Part shown: one piece after another, positions 8,913-18,147 of the stretch
Position numbering within the stretch: position 1 is the stretch's first letter
Layout of the letters: each line of letters begins with the position of its first letter
Source of the DNA: FEN-1219 sp964503125
Lineage (GTDB): Bacteria > Pseudomonadota > Gammaproteobacteria > Steroidobacterales > Rariloculaceae
Assembly (NCBI GenBank): GCA_964503125.1
Contig: CAZCZE010000010.1
Coordinates: 62,001-126,000 of the forward strand
Length of the DNA: 64,000 nt
Direction: 5' to 3'
Notes under the pieces: generated by a model
Database searches by the model: none
The model's input: the letters and a program-made list of their open reading frames with translations, nothing else
What the model was told of the DNA's origin: nothing
Position numbers and translations under genes: made by a program

Positions 8913-9269
8913 TTAGGTGCGTATGGCATTTAGCTGTTTCTCGGCATTTAGATGTTTCTCGAGGAACGATTCGAGCTGTGCTTTGGAAACTGCGCCGACT
9001 TGTTGCGCGGCGACGGTGCCGTTGCGGAATAGGAGCAGAGTTGGAATACCGCGGATGTTGAACTTGGGCGGCGTCTTGGGGTTCTCGTCGATGTTGAGCT
9101 TGACGACGCGGAGCTTGTCTTTGTACTCGGTGGCGATGGTGTCGAGAATCGGCGCAATCATTTTGCAGGGGCCGCACCATTCGGCCCAGAAATCGAGCAG
9201 CACGGGCTCTTTGGATTTCACGACGTCCTGCTCAAAAGCCGCGTCTGTCGTATGTACGATCTCACTCAC
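8913..9269 (-). CDS. trxA: Thioredoxin
   Basis: This is a 118-residue cytoplasmic dithiol reductant with the WCGPC active site (FWAEWCGPCKMIAP near residue 30) and the cis-proline loop GIPTLLLF. GTG at 9267-9269 is chosen because it gives the standard thioredoxin length and has AGAGGA upstream; the frame stays open further upstream but that part has no thioredoxin homology. It is divergent from rhlB and directly upstream of rho, the conserved trxA-rho/rhlB arrangement. Confidence 0.95.
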   Translation of the reverse strand: MSEIVHTTDAAFEQDVVKSKEPVLLDFWAEWCGPCKMIAPILDTIATEYKDKLRVVKLNIDENPKTPPKFNIRGIPTLLLFRNGTVAAQQVGAVSKAQLESFLEKHLNAEKQLNAIRT

Positions 9270-9471
9270 AAGGCTTGAATCCTCTGATTTCCTACCCCCT
9301 CCAAGGCCCTCTGAGGCGGGTAGGCGAAAGTCGATAACACCCAGTTGAGCTAAGCCGAAAGTGACGCCGCCTGGCGGGTCAGGCACAATCTGCGGCAGGT
9401 GCTTCCTTCGAGGCTCGCAGGAATACAGTGGGTATCTAGGAGGGCGTGCCGGTATTTTTAACTGCCGAGAC

Positions 9472-10812
9472 GTGAATTTGCAAGTATCGAGGTCCGATAT
9501 AGACACCGCTCCCCCTTCGAGCCACCACCTCACCGAGCTGCGCTTTACCGACCTTCCGTTATCGGAAGGAGTACAGCGTGGCATCGCCGACGCAGGGTTC
9601 GTTCACTGCACGCCCATTCAGAGCAAGACTCTGCCGATGGCGCTCGAGGGCCAAGACGTCGCAGGCCAGGCGCAAACGGGCACGGGCAAGACGGCTGCGT
9701 TTCTGCTGGCGATGTTCCATCGCCTCGAGAACACCCCGCGGCCTCCAATCGACGACGGACCGCCGGCGCCGCGGGCGTTGATCATGGCCCCCACACGCGA
9801 GCTCGCGGTACAAGTTCACACCGATGCGACGCAGCTCGGCAAGCACTTACCGTTCACGCTCGGTCTCGCGTTCGGCGGCACAGATTACGACAAACAGCGC
9901 GAGATTCTCGCCGCGGGTGTCGACGTGCTCATCGGCACACCGGGGCGCCTCATCGATTTCTACAAACAGCGCGTGTTCGGTCTGCGCGGCATTCAAGTGC
10001 TGATCCTCGACGAGGCCGATCGCATGTTCGATCTCGGCTTCATCAAGGACATCCGCTACGTCTTGCGGCGGCTGCCCGAGCACCAGCACCGCTTGAACAT
10101 GCTGTTCTCGGCCACGCTCTCGCATCGCGTGCTCGAGCTCGCCTACGAGCACATGAACGATCCCGAGCTCGTGCGCATCGAGCCCGACAAGATGACGGTT
10201 GATCGCGTGACGCAGTGCATCTATTTTCCGGCGATGGAGGAGAAGCTGCCGCTGCTCCTCACACTGCTCCGCGATCGCGACGCGAGCCGCACGATGGTGT
10301 TCGTCAACACGCGCCGCGAAGCGGATCGGCTACGCGACGCGCTCCAGCACAACGGCATCAACGCCGAAGCGCTGTCGGGCGACGTGCCGCAGCGCAAGCG
10401 CTTGCGCATGCTCAAGGACTTTCAGGCCGGCGAGCTCGCCGTGCTCATCGGCACCGACGTCGCCTCGCGCGGCCTACACGTGCCGGGCGTGAGCCACGTG
10501 TTCAACTACGACTTGCCCCAGGATCCCGAGGACTACGTTCATCGCATCGGCCGCACCGCACGCGCGGGCGCCGCGGGCGACGCCATCAGCTTCGGCTGCG
10601 AGACTTATGCGATCTCGCTGCCCGACATCGAAGCGTTCCTCGGCCGCAAGATCCCCGTCGCGACGTTCGACCACAACGCACTCGTGACGACGTTGCCCAA
10701 TGCGCCGCGCACCCATCGGCCGCACTTTGGCCCCGGCAACGGCGGCCGCCGCCCCGGCGGGCCGCCGGGCGGGCGCCGGCCGCGGCGCGCGCACTCGGGC
10801 CGGCGCCCGTAG
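9472..10812 (+). CDS. rhlB: DEAD-box RNA helicase, RhlB type
   Basis: RhlB unwinds structured RNA and in E. coli works with RNase E in the degradosome. The core has the Q-motif FVHCTPIQ, motif I AQTGTGKT, II DEADRMFD, III SAT, and VI HRIGRTARAG. The last 35 residues are rich in Gly, Arg and Pro, a basic tail typical of RhlB though short here. GTG at 9472 aligns with the family N-terminus (HLTELRFTDL); the frame stays open back to GTG 9361. Divergence from trxA-rho supports RhlB over RhlE. Confidence 0.92.
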   Translation: MNLQVSRSDIDTAPPSSHHLTELRFTDLPLSEGVQRGIADAGFVHCTPIQSKTLPMALEGQDVAGQAQTGTGKTAAFLLAMFHRLENTPRPPIDDGPPAPRALIMAPTRELAVQVHTDATQLGKHLPFTLGLAFGGTDYDKQREILAAGVDVLIGTPGRLIDFYKQRVFGLRGIQVLILDEADRMFDLGFIKDIRYVLRRLPEHQHRLNMLFSATLSHRVLELAYEHMNDPELVRIEPDKMTVDRVTQCIYFPAMEEKLPLLLTLLRDRDASRTMVFVNTRREADRLRDALQHNGINAEALSGDVPQRKRLRMLKDFQAGELAVLIGTDVASRGLHVPGVSHVFNYDLPQDPEDYVHRIGRTARAGAAGDAISFGCETYAISLPDIEAFLGRKIPVATFDHNALVTTLPNAPRTHRPHFGPGNGGRRPGGPPGGRRPRRAHSGRRP

Positions 10813-10819
10813 CGCGGCC

Positions 10820-11488
10820 CTAGACGAGCTCGAACACCCCGTCTACGCCCACGAAGTCGGCGATCGTGCGCGGCGGCTCGCGCGAGTCCGGGCGGCGAAT
10901 CGCGATCGTGTGCCGCACACCGTGGGCGCGCGCGGCCGCAAGCACTGCGACGCTGTCCTCGACGAGCAGCGTGCGCACGCCGTCGAACGGCGCGTGCCGC
11001 TCGAGCGCGAGCCAAAATGCTGCACTCTCTTTCGGCGCCGCGAAGTCGTGCGAGCAGACGACGCCGTCGACGAGCTTGTCGATGCCTGTATGCTCCGCTT
11101 TGACGGCGAACGTGTCGCGGTGCGCGTTCGTGACTACGAGCACGCGTTTGCCGCGCGCGCGCACGGCGGCAAGAAACGCTTGCGCGCCGGGCAGAAAGCG
11201 GATGTGCTCGCGATGCTCGCGCTTCAGAGTCTTGAGATCCATGCCGAGATCGCGCGTCCAGTGATCGAGGCAATACCAGTCGAGCGTTCCGACCTTGGAG
11301 GCGAAGCGCGGCGCGAGCGCCATCTCCGCCGCATTCACGCTCATGCCGTTCCGCTCCGCGTAGCACCGCGGCACGAGCTCGCGCCAGAAGAAATTGTCGA
11401 ACGCGAGATCGAGCAGCGTGCCGTCCATGTCGACGAGCACGGTGTCGATCGCCTCCCAATCGACGACGGCGTTGGCTGCGTGTGCCAT
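10820..11488 (-). CDS. yrfG: HAD-family GMP/IMP nucleotidase
   Basis: This 222-residue HAD hydrolase has motif I DMDGTLLDLAFDN near residue 20, motif II VVTNAHRDT and motif III with KES followed by VEDSV. The DLAFDNFFW segment and length match the YrfG/GMP-IMP nucleotidase group, which dephosphorylates purine monophosphates. ATG at 11488 is used; five more codons are open upstream. It converges on rhlB with only seven bases between the stop codons and is divergent from cysQ with a 20-base gap. Confidence 0.85.
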   Translation of the reverse strand: MAHAANAVVDWEAIDTVLVDMDGTLLDLAFDNFFWRELVPRCYAERNGMSVNAAEMALAPRFASKVGTLDWYCLDHWTRDLGMDLKTLKREHREHIRFLPGAQAFLAAVRARGKRVLVVTNAHRDTFAVKAEHTGIDKLVDGVVCSHDFAAPKESAAFWLALERHAPFDGVRTLLVEDSVAVLAAARAHGVRHTIAIRRPDSREPPRTIADFVGVDGVFELV

Positions 11489-11508
11489 GCCGCTATGATA
11501 CAAGAGCC

Positions 11509-12345
11509 ATGTTGAGCGACCCTGCCGAGCAACGACGACGACTCGACGCCGTGTGCGCCATCGCGCGCGCCGCGGGTCATGCCATTCTCGAGGTCTACGG
11601 AAGCGAGTTCGCGGTGTCGCGGAAAAGCGACGATTCGCCGCTCACCGAAGCCGACCGTGTGGCGCACACGATCATTTCGCGCGATGTCACGGCGCTCGAC
11701 GACGCGATCCCATTGCTTTCCGAGGAATCGGCGCCGTTGGATCACGCGACGCGCCGCGGCTGGTCGCGCTATTGGCTCGTGGATCCCCTCGACGGCACGA
11801 AGGAGTTCGTGAAGCGCAACGGCGAGTTCACGGTCAACATTGCGCTCGTCGTCGACGGGCGTGCCGTGCTCGGCGCCGTGTGCGCGCCCGTGCTCGACCG
11901 CATGTACTTCGGCGCGCTCGCGCTCGGCGCGTGGCGGGCCGACGGCGGAGCCGCGCCGCAGGCCATCGCCGTCCGCAAGACCGCGGCCTCGCCGCTGCGC
12001 GTCGTCGGCAGCCGCAGCCACCCGAGTCCCGAGCTCGCCGGCTACCTCGCGCGCTTAGGTCCTTACGAAATCACCGCTATGGGCAGCTCGCTCAAAATAT
12101 GTCTCATTGCCGAGGGCGCGGCCGACGTTTACCCGCGGCTCGGACCGACGTCGGAATGGGACACGGCCGCCGCGCAGGCTATCCTCGAAAGCGCCGGCGG
12201 GCGTATGATCGACCTAGCCGGCCGGCCGCTGCGGTACAACTCCAAAGACGACTTGTTGAATCCACACTTCCTGGCCTTTGGCGACCAGCAGCGGGACTGG
12301 TTGGCACCGATCCAAACAACGCGTGGACGAGAAAGTCGACACTGA
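11509..12345 (+). CDS. cysQ: 3'(2'),5'-bisphosphate nucleotidase
   Basis: CysQ hydrolyses 3'-phosphoadenosine 5'-phosphate to AMP during sulfate assimilation. The 278-residue protein belongs to the inositol monophosphatase fold: metal-binding DSPLTEAD, EES, the WLVDPLDGTKEFVKRNGEFTVNIA motif near residue 90, and SEWDTAAAQAILE near the C-terminus. ATG at 11509 lies 20 bases from the divergent nucleotidase start, so the two promoters must overlap. The end overlaps the next gene by 23 bases. Confidence 0.93.
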   Translation: MLSDPAEQRRRLDAVCAIARAAGHAILEVYGSEFAVSRKSDDSPLTEADRVAHTIISRDVTALDDAIPLLSEESAPLDHATRRGWSRYWLVDPLDGTKEFVKRNGEFTVNIALVVDGRAVLGAVCAPVLDRMYFGALALGAWRADGGAAPQAIAVRKTAASPLRVVGSRSHPSPELAGYLARLGPYEITAMGSSLKICLIAEGAADVYPRLGPTSEWDTAAAQAILESAGGRMIDLAGRPLRYNSKDDLLNPHFLAFGDQQRDWLAPIQTTRGRESRH

Positions 12346-12538
12346 GACCTTCAGGAACGTGGAGCGGCTCAAGCAATTGCGCGTCGAGCACCGGGACCTC
12401 GATCAGGTCATCGCCCGGCTGGTCAACGATCCGAACGTGGATCAGCTCATGTTGAAGCGTTTGAAGAAGCGCAAGCTGATGCTCAAAGACATGATCACTC
12501 AGCTCGAAAGCGCCAGGATCCCGGACTTGAACGCCTGA
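12323..12538 (+). CDS. Small DUF465 (YdcH-like) protein
   Basis: A 71-residue, highly charged, probably helical coiled-coil protein. The pattern LKQLRVEHRDLDQVI followed by LKRLKKRKLMLKDMI is typical of DUF465/YdcH proteins, whose role is unknown. GTG at 12323 is chosen because the preceding in-frame residues do not match the family; this puts the start inside the 3' end of cysQ, so translation is coupled. glk starts 10 bases after it. Confidence 0.85.
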   Translation: MDEKVDTETFRNVERLKQLRVEHRDLDQVIARLVNDPNVDQLMLKRLKKRKLMLKDMITQLESARIPDLNA

Positions 12539-12548
12539 GGGTACGCTT

Positions 12549-13493
12549 TTGGACCTGATTGCCGACATCGGCGCAACCAACACGCGCTGCGCCCTCCTCG
12601 ACGACAAAGGAAAGGAAGTCGCCACCGAGGTGTTCGAGAACGGCGACTTCAACGGTGTCGCCGGCGTGCTGGGCGTCTACTTGGATCACCGCCGCGCGAG
12701 CGATCGACCGACGCGCGCAGCGTTCGCGGTCGCGGCGCCGATCACCGGCGACAACGTGCAGATGATCAACATCGGTTGGCGATTTTCGCAGAAAGAGCTC
12801 AGGGCCGAGCTCGGCCTGAAGCGCCTTACGGTCGTCAACGACTTCACGGCCGTCGCCTGGTCGTTGCCGCAGCTCCATCCTAAGGACTTGCAACAGATCG
12901 GTGGCGGCAAGACCGTGCCGCGCACGACGATGGCGACGCTCGGCCCGGGCTCGGGGCTCGGCGTGTCGGCGCTCATTCCTGCGAACGACGCCTGGGCCGT
13001 GATGACGGGCGAAGGCGGCCATGTCGCCATGGCGGCGGCGTCGCGCGAGGAGCAGGAGGTCATTGCGCTGGTGCGCGAACGCTTCGACGGGCATTGCTCC
13101 GCGGAGCGCGTGCTGTCGGGGCCTGGGCTCGTGAATCTCTACGTCGCCCTCGCCGAGCTCGCGGGCCGGGGCCAGCCCAAGGTCACGCCCGAGGATGTGA
13201 CCAACCTCGCGAAGCAAGGCGAGCCGCTGGCGCGCAAGACGCTCGGCATGTTCTTCGCGTTGCTCGGCACCGTAGCCGCCGATCTCGCCGTGACGACGGG
13301 CGCGCGCGGCGGCGTCTACCTCGCGGGCGGCATCCTGCCGCGCCTCGCGGCCGAGCTCAAGAAATCGGAGTTCCGCTCGCGCTTCGAAGCCAAAGGCCGC
13401 TACCGCGCGTACCTCGCGGCGATCCCGACTCATCTGATCACGGCGCCGACGCCGGCGTTTCGTGGTCTGCGCTATCTGCTCGGTTACCCCTAG
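12549..13493 (+). CDS. glk: Glucokinase
   Basis: Glk phosphorylates glucose with ATP at the entry to glycolysis. The 314-residue protein has the N-terminal phosphate-binding ADIGATNTRCALL, the catalytic-region VVNDFTAVAW, GPGSGLGVS near 135 and GEGGHVA near 157, all features of the proteobacterial ROK-independent glucokinase family. The start is TTG at 12549 preceded by GAGGG. Its TAG stop shares a CTAG palindrome with the stop of the convergent lipoprotein gene. Confidence 0.95.
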   Translation: MDLIADIGATNTRCALLDDKGKEVATEVFENGDFNGVAGVLGVYLDHRRASDRPTRAAFAVAAPITGDNVQMINIGWRFSQKELRAELGLKRLTVVNDFTAVAWSLPQLHPKDLQQIGGGKTVPRTTMATLGPGSGLGVSALIPANDAWAVMTGEGGHVAMAAASREEQEVIALVRERFDGHCSAERVLSGPGLVNLYVALAELAGRGQPKVTPEDVTNLAKQGEPLARKTLGMFFALLGTVAADLAVTTGARGGVYLAGGILPRLAAELKKSEFRSRFEAKGRYRAYLAAIPTHLITAPTPAFRGLRYLLGYP

Positions 13494-13717
13494 CGCTCCT
13501 CGTCGCTCCGCTCGGCGTCCTCGATACGTTTGCGTTGCTCGGCGGCTTGCTGATCGACGGTTTGCTGCACGCCTTGCGCTCGACCGATCGTGCTCGTCAG
13601 CGGGTCGAAAGCGGTCTCGCGCCGCGCCGCCGGCTCGGGCGGGGTTTCCGTGGACTCGGTCTCGCCGCAACTCGCGACGGCGAACGCAGCCGCTAACCAC
13701 AGGATCGGACCTCGCAT
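13490..13717 (-). CDS. Small predicted lipoprotein
   Basis: This 75-residue product has a signal peptide with a lipobox-like AVASC near residue 16, so it should be lipidated at that cysteine and sit in the envelope. The mature part is acidic then helical (TIGRAQGVQQTVDQQAAEQRKRIED). I do not recognise a family. ATG at 13717 is chosen because it gives a proper signal peptide; an earlier ATG adds seven residues. Its stop is shared with that of glk through a CTAG palindrome. Confidence 0.7.
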   Translation of the reverse strand: MRGPILWLAAAFAVASCGETESTETPPEPAARRETAFDPLTSTIGRAQGVQQTVDQQAAEQRKRIEDAERSDEER

Positions 13718-13848
13718 CGCGTCTCTCCCATGTCTCACTGCAGAGTCTTCAAGCTAGCAACCTTGCTTTGGAAAAACCGAGACATGGAGCACTTCGGGGG
13801 CTGCGCCCGCGGTTCCAAGGGCCGCAGAGCGCGGTGTATTCTCGCCGC

Positions 13849-15360
13849 ATGATCACAACAACAACTACGAAGCTACCGTTCGATCCGATCAAGGCCGCCT
13901 GCTGGGTGGGTATCGCCGCCTATGTCGTCAACAAGGTCCTGCGTTTTTGGCAAGGCGCGACCTTAAGCGAGCTCTTCGACTTCGGCGACCCGTCGCTCTG
14001 GGGCCTCATGGTCGGCGCCTGCATCGTCGGACTGATCTTGCGATCGCCGAAAATCCGCCGTGCTGCGATGATGATCGAGGCGAACGAAACCCGCGCCGTG
14101 ACGACGTCTTTTCTGACGGGCTTCACGGTCATGGGCGCCTATTTGATCCTGCGACCCGTGCGCGACTCGATGGCCAGCGATTGGTCTGATGCCGAGATCT
14201 CGCAGCTCTGGACGATCCAGTTCTTCCTGAGTCTCGGCCTCGTCATGATTTACGGGTTGGCGTGCTCGCGAATTCGCTTCCGGCTGCTCGTCCCGGCCGT
14301 TTACACCTTTTACGCGGTGACGTTCGCACTGTTCTTTTTCGGTTCGCGCTTCGTGACCGACCGCGTTCTGCTGGACAAGAGCTTCTACGTCTGGGTCAGC
14401 CTGTTCAGCCTGTTCCACCTGTCGGTGTTCTGGAGCTTCATGGCCGACACCTTCAGTGTCGAGCAGGCGAAACGCCTGTTCCCGTTCATTGGAGTCGGCG
14501 TGAGTGCCGGTGCCGCGACTGCACCGCTCGTCGTAGCCGTCATCGCCAGCGACGTCGGCAACGAAAACCTCATGCTCGCCGCTGCCGGCATTCTGCTGCT
14601 CTCGATCCCGATGGTCCTCTACTTGCAGCGGCTCAAGATCGTCGATCTGCGCAACGAGGCCGTCCATGCCAATCTCGGCGCCGCGACGATGGGTGGCCGG
14701 TGGTGGGCGGGCTTCCGCGAGTTCGCGACGAGCCCCTATCTGCTCGCGATCGGTCTGTTCATCCTGATCTACACGGCCATTCAAGCCTTCATCTACCTCG
14801 AAACGACGGAGTTGCTGCGCATCTACGAGGAGCGCGAGCAGCGCACGACGATTCTTGCGTTGCGCGATGCGGTCGCGAACATCCTCGTTTTCGGGCTTGG
14901 GCTGTTCATAACAGGCCGGCTCGTCAAACAGCTCGGGATGCCCGTTACGCTGGGGCTGCTACCGGTCTTTTGCGCGCTCGGTTTCTTGATCTTAGCGATG
15001 GCGCCGATACTGTCGGTATTACTCGCGGTCGACATCGCGCGCCGCGCCGGCGAGTACGGCATCACGCGGCCGGCTCGCGAGATGCTGTTCACGAGCGTCG
15101 ATCGCGAAACGCGCTTCAAGACCAAGCCCGTCGTCGACGTCGTCGTCTATCGTGGCGGCGACGCCTGGTGGGGCAACGTGTTCGCGTACTTGAGCGAGAC
15201 CGTCGGGCTCGGATTCGCAGCCTTGTCGCTCGTCGGCGCGGGCTTCGCCGCAGTGTGGGTGGCCTCCGCCGTCTATCTCGGCCGGGCGTTCAACCGCAGG
15301 GAGCAGCGGCAAGCGCCCGAGGCGGCCGCCATCGGCCGCGAGGCCGCGGCCACGCGCTAG
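13849..15360 (+). CDS. ATP/ADP-type nucleotide carrier family membrane protein
   Basis: A 503-residue polytopic membrane protein with about 11-12 predicted helices. The segment GFTVMGAYLILRPVRDSMASD and the overall pattern match the Npt1/AAA-family NTP:NDP antiporter relatives found in free-living bacteria; these are related to, but distinct from, the energy-parasite translocases of Rickettsia and Chlamydia. The real substrate of the free-living members is not known, so ATP transport is not claimed. ATG at 13849 begins with a run of threonines. It converges on mshQ with an 18-base gap. Confidence 0.8.
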   Translation: MITTTTTKLPFDPIKAACWVGIAAYVVNKVLRFWQGATLSELFDFGDPSLWGLMVGACIVGLILRSPKIRRAAMMIEANETRAVTTSFLTGFTVMGAYLILRPVRDSMASDWSDAEISQLWTIQFFLSLGLVMIYGLACSRIRFRLLVPAVYTFYAVTFALFFFGSRFVTDRVLLDKSFYVWVSLFSLFHLSVFWSFMADTFSVEQAKRLFPFIGVGVSAGAATAPLVVAVIASDVGNENLMLAAAGILLLSIPMVLYLQRLKIVDLRNEAVHANLGAATMGGRWWAGFREFATSPYLLAIGLFILIYTAIQAFIYLETTELLRIYEEREQRTTILALRDAVANILVFGLGLFITGRLVKQLGMPVTLGLLPVFCALGFLILAMAPILSVLLAVDIARRAGEYGITRPAREMLFTSVDRETRFKTKPVVDVVVYRGGDAWWGNVFAYLSETVGLGFAALSLVGAGFAAVWVASAVYLGRAFNRREQRQAPEAAAIGREAAATR

Positions 15361-15378
15361 CGGCGTCGTGGCGCTGCG

Positions 15379-18147
15379 CTAGTAGATCTCGCGCGTGTAG
15401 ATCTGGCGGGACTCGCCGCCGAAGATGCCGAACGTAGCCTGTCCGGAAGGGTTCTCGTCCCCGGCCGCGCCCGCGTTCCAATCGAAGCGCAGATAATCGG
15501 GCACGGTCGCCGTGATGACGACGCTGCCTTGATTGCCGGCGCCGGGCGCCGCGAGCCGCAAGTTGAAGTCGCCGCTTGCGGGCGGCTCGCTGTAGCGCTG
15601 CCCGAGCGGTGCAGGCACAGCGCAGCCCATGCCGCTTGCGCCCGGCGCGCCGCCGTCGCGCACGCAGGTCTCGCCGGCGCTCAAGCTTTCCGTGTAGCCC
15701 GAGAACGCGAGCGAGACGTTGGTCGTGCACACGTCGCCGACGTTTGTCACGAACCCCGCCGCGGCGCTCGCGAAGTATTCGGCGCGCATGGGCACCGGCA
15801 AATCGACGCGCTCCGAGCCGACGGCCGTGCCCACGCGCGCGCGGCCGTACCGAATCTGCTGGCCCGCGTCGAACGCGATGCTCCCGGCCGAGCCGAAGGT
15901 CACGGGGTTGCCGAGCGGCGCGACGCCGACGGCCGCGACGCCGTCGGCGTCGATGACGTCGATCGCGAGCTGCACGTTGGCCTGGAACGGCGCCTGCGGC
16001 GCGCCTTTGACGAACTTGAGGCCCGTGCCGCTGCCGAACGTCAGCGTCGCGATGCCGCCGCTTAGGGTAGCGATCGCGGGGTCGACGCCCGTCGCCGGCA
16101 GGCCCGACGTATCGAGCGCGGCGGCCCCCGTGTAGCTGCGGCCCGCGAGCGTCGCGTTCGTGAGCTTGAAGAACGCCCCCGTGTAGTTCGTCGTCGTCGT
16201 GCCGCCGGCCGCGACCGCCGTCGCGGTGATCACGGGCGCGGTGCCGTAGCCGAAGCTCTGCCCTTGGTACGTGAAGCCGCCCGCGCCGCACGCCGTGAGG
16301 AACGTCGGCGCGTTGAGCGCGACGGCGAACCGGCTCGGGATGAAGCGGCCGATGCGCTCGCTCAAGGGACCGGTGACGTCGCCGGCCGTCAAGTAGTCGC
16401 CGTCGCCGACGCCGGGCAGCGCACGCAGGATGCCGACCTCGGGCCACGTGAAGTCCGTGCCCGTCGCGACGCCGCCCACGAACGCGCCGAAGCCTACGCC
16501 TGAGCCGATCGCAGGATTCGCGCCGCCTAGCGGAGCGACGAGCTGCACGCCCAGCCGCACGCCCTCGGCCGGCGTCTCGCGGCCGTAGTTCGGCGTCGTG
16601 CTGCCTTCGGCGTCGCGCACGGTCACGGTCGCACGGAACGGCGCGCCGGCCGCGAGGAACACGGCGCCCGAGGCGTCGGCCGCCTGCGGGTTGACGACCG
16701 TACCCGCGGCGTCGGCGATGCCGCTGAGCACGAGCTCGTAGGGCTTCACGACGAAGTTCGCCGTCGCGCCCGTGATGCCGGCCGGCAGCTCCGCATTGAC
16801 GGTCGTGTCGTCCTTGAGCGCGATGCGGATCGATCCTACGTCTTTGTACTTCGCCGTGACGACGGCCTGGCCATTCGTGAACGTCACGCCCTGCGCCGCG
16901 GCCGCGGCCTCGGTCGCGGCGACAGCGACGGTGTCGATCGTGACCAAGCGCGTGCCCGTGCCCGGGTTGACGTACTGCGACCAGAACTTGACGTTCTTGG
17001 CGCCCGTATAGGCCTCGATGATGCCGCAGACCGGGTCGCTCGGCGTCTGGCCGTAGGCCGCGAGGTGCAGAGCGAAGTTCGAGCCCGCCGTCTGAGGCGT
17101 CGCAAACGGCGTGACGGCACCCGGTGGATTCGGCAGCGCCGCGGCCGTGACCGAGAGGCCGTTCGGCGAGAACACGAGCGCACCCTCGGCGTCGTCGTCG
17201 CGAATGCCGGTGTCGCTCACCTGAAAGACGTCGACGTCGAGCGACGGCGGGCCTTGCGGGTAATAGAGCGTGAACGTCGCTTGCGACTCGCCGAGCGGCC
17301 AGGTGTACGTCGCGACACCGTCGCCGGCCGTGCCGTCGCTGAACGTGCCCGTGCCCGTCACGAGCGCCCACGTGCCGGAGCCCGACTGCGTGTCGAGCTG
17401 CACCTGCGCGTTGTAGTTCAGGAGCGGCGTGCCCGTGGTTGCATCGACGACGTTGACGACGATCGTCTCCGCGACGCAGTGAATGCCGAACGCGTTGTGG
17501 CTGATCGTGAATTGCGCGCCTCCGCCGCACGACGCCGTGCCTGAAGTCACGATCTCCAGGCGCGGCCGCTCGCTGGACGTCCCCCACTGCCGGCTCGCGT
17601 ACTTGGACTCCTTGTCGTTCGACGTCGGTATCAGCATCAACCCGTGATTCGGGTGCTGGCCACACATCCACGCTTGCACGAGATCTGTGATGTCGACGGT
17701 GACGAAGCCGATGGCGTTGGGCACGAACGAGCCGTGAACCGTAGCGGAGTCGTAATCGGCGCCGGTGTTCGTCCAGGTCACTCCGTTCTCCGTCCACGAG
17801 TCGGTCACGCGGTAGACGCGGGTCGGTTGACCGGAATCGTCGACACCGGTGACGCGCAACCGCAGCGCCGCGTTGGTGACGTTCGCGTTAGCGGGGATGC
17901 CGCTCAAATCGAAACGGAACACCGTCCGGAAGTTGTCGCCCGGTTTGTTCTTGATCGACAGCTCGGCGTCGGTGCCGTGGTTTTCGCTCGGGGCCGCCTG
18001 CTTCAGATAGGAGTCGGCGCTCGCTCCGAGGAACGTTTGGGCCTGCGCGTCGCCGAACGCGGCTAGCGCGAGCGGCGCAGCGGTCAGCAACGCGCAGATC
18101 GCGCGCCGAGCGCGCGTTCGGTGCCCGATTGGTCGTTCAAGTCGCAT
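15379..18147 (-). CDS. mshQ: MshQ-like pilus-associated adhesin with DNRLRE and DUF6701 regions
   Basis: This 922-residue exported protein is the last gene of the pilus operon. A signal peptide ends near residue 36 (AQA-QTF). Residues about 38-195 form a DNRLRE (CBM96-like) beta-sandwich domain (SADSYLKQ, FRTVFRFDLSGIP, WTENGVTWTNTG), then an Ig-like segment, then the long DUF6701 region that defines MshQ-type proteins. It probably sits at the pilus tip or base and acts in attachment; this is inference from position. ATG at 18147 overlaps the end of mshP by 11 bases. The DNRLRE domain is not what I expect in Vibrio-type MshQ. Confidence 0.82.
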   Translation of the reverse strand: MRLERPIGHRTRARRAICALLTAAPLALAAFGDAQAQTFLGASADSYLKQAAPSENHGTDAELSIKNKPGDNFRTVFRFDLSGIPANANVTNAALRLRVTGVDDSGQPTRVYRVTDSWTENGVTWTNTGADYDSATVHGSFVPNAIGFVTVDITDLVQAWMCGQHPNHGLMLIPTSNDKESKYASRQWGTSSERPRLEIVTSGTASCGGGAQFTISHNAFGIHCVAETIVVNVVDATTGTPLLNYNAQVQLDTQSGSGTWALVTGTGTFSDGTAGDGVATYTWPLGESQATFTLYYPQGPPSLDVDVFQVSDTGIRDDDAEGALVFSPNGLSVTAAALPNPPGAVTPFATPQTAGSNFALHLAAYGQTPSDPVCGIIEAYTGAKNVKFWSQYVNPGTGTRLVTIDTVAVAATEAAAAAQGVTFTNGQAVVTAKYKDVGSIRIALKDDTTVNAELPAGITGATANFVVKPYELVLSGIADAAGTVVNPQAADASGAVFLAAGAPFRATVTVRDAEGSTTPNYGRETPAEGVRLGVQLVAPLGGANPAIGSGVGFGAFVGGVATGTDFTWPEVGILRALPGVGDGDYLTAGDVTGPLSERIGRFIPSRFAVALNAPTFLTACGAGGFTYQGQSFGYGTAPVITATAVAAGGTTTTNYTGAFFKLTNATLAGRSYTGAAALDTSGLPATGVDPAIATLSGGIATLTFGSGTGLKFVKGAPQAPFQANVQLAIDVIDADGVAAVGVAPLGNPVTFGSAGSIAFDAGQQIRYGRARVGTAVGSERVDLPVPMRAEYFASAAAGFVTNVGDVCTTNVSLAFSGYTESLSAGETCVRDGGAPGASGMGCAVPAPLGQRYSEPPASGDFNLRLAAPGAGNQGSVVITATVPDYLRFDWNAGAAGDENPSGQATFGIFGGESRQIYTREIY

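Noticed and set aside
8913..9584. Long 223-residue form of thioredoxin
   Set aside because: The extra N-terminal part has no homology-like features and would run through the divergent rhlB promoter and start; GTG at 9269 gives the standard length.
15290..17797. Very long antisense reading frame across mshQ
   Set aside because: It is an Arg/His-rich shadow of a GC-rich gene with no recognisable domains; the mshQ frame has a signal peptide, known domains and operon coupling.
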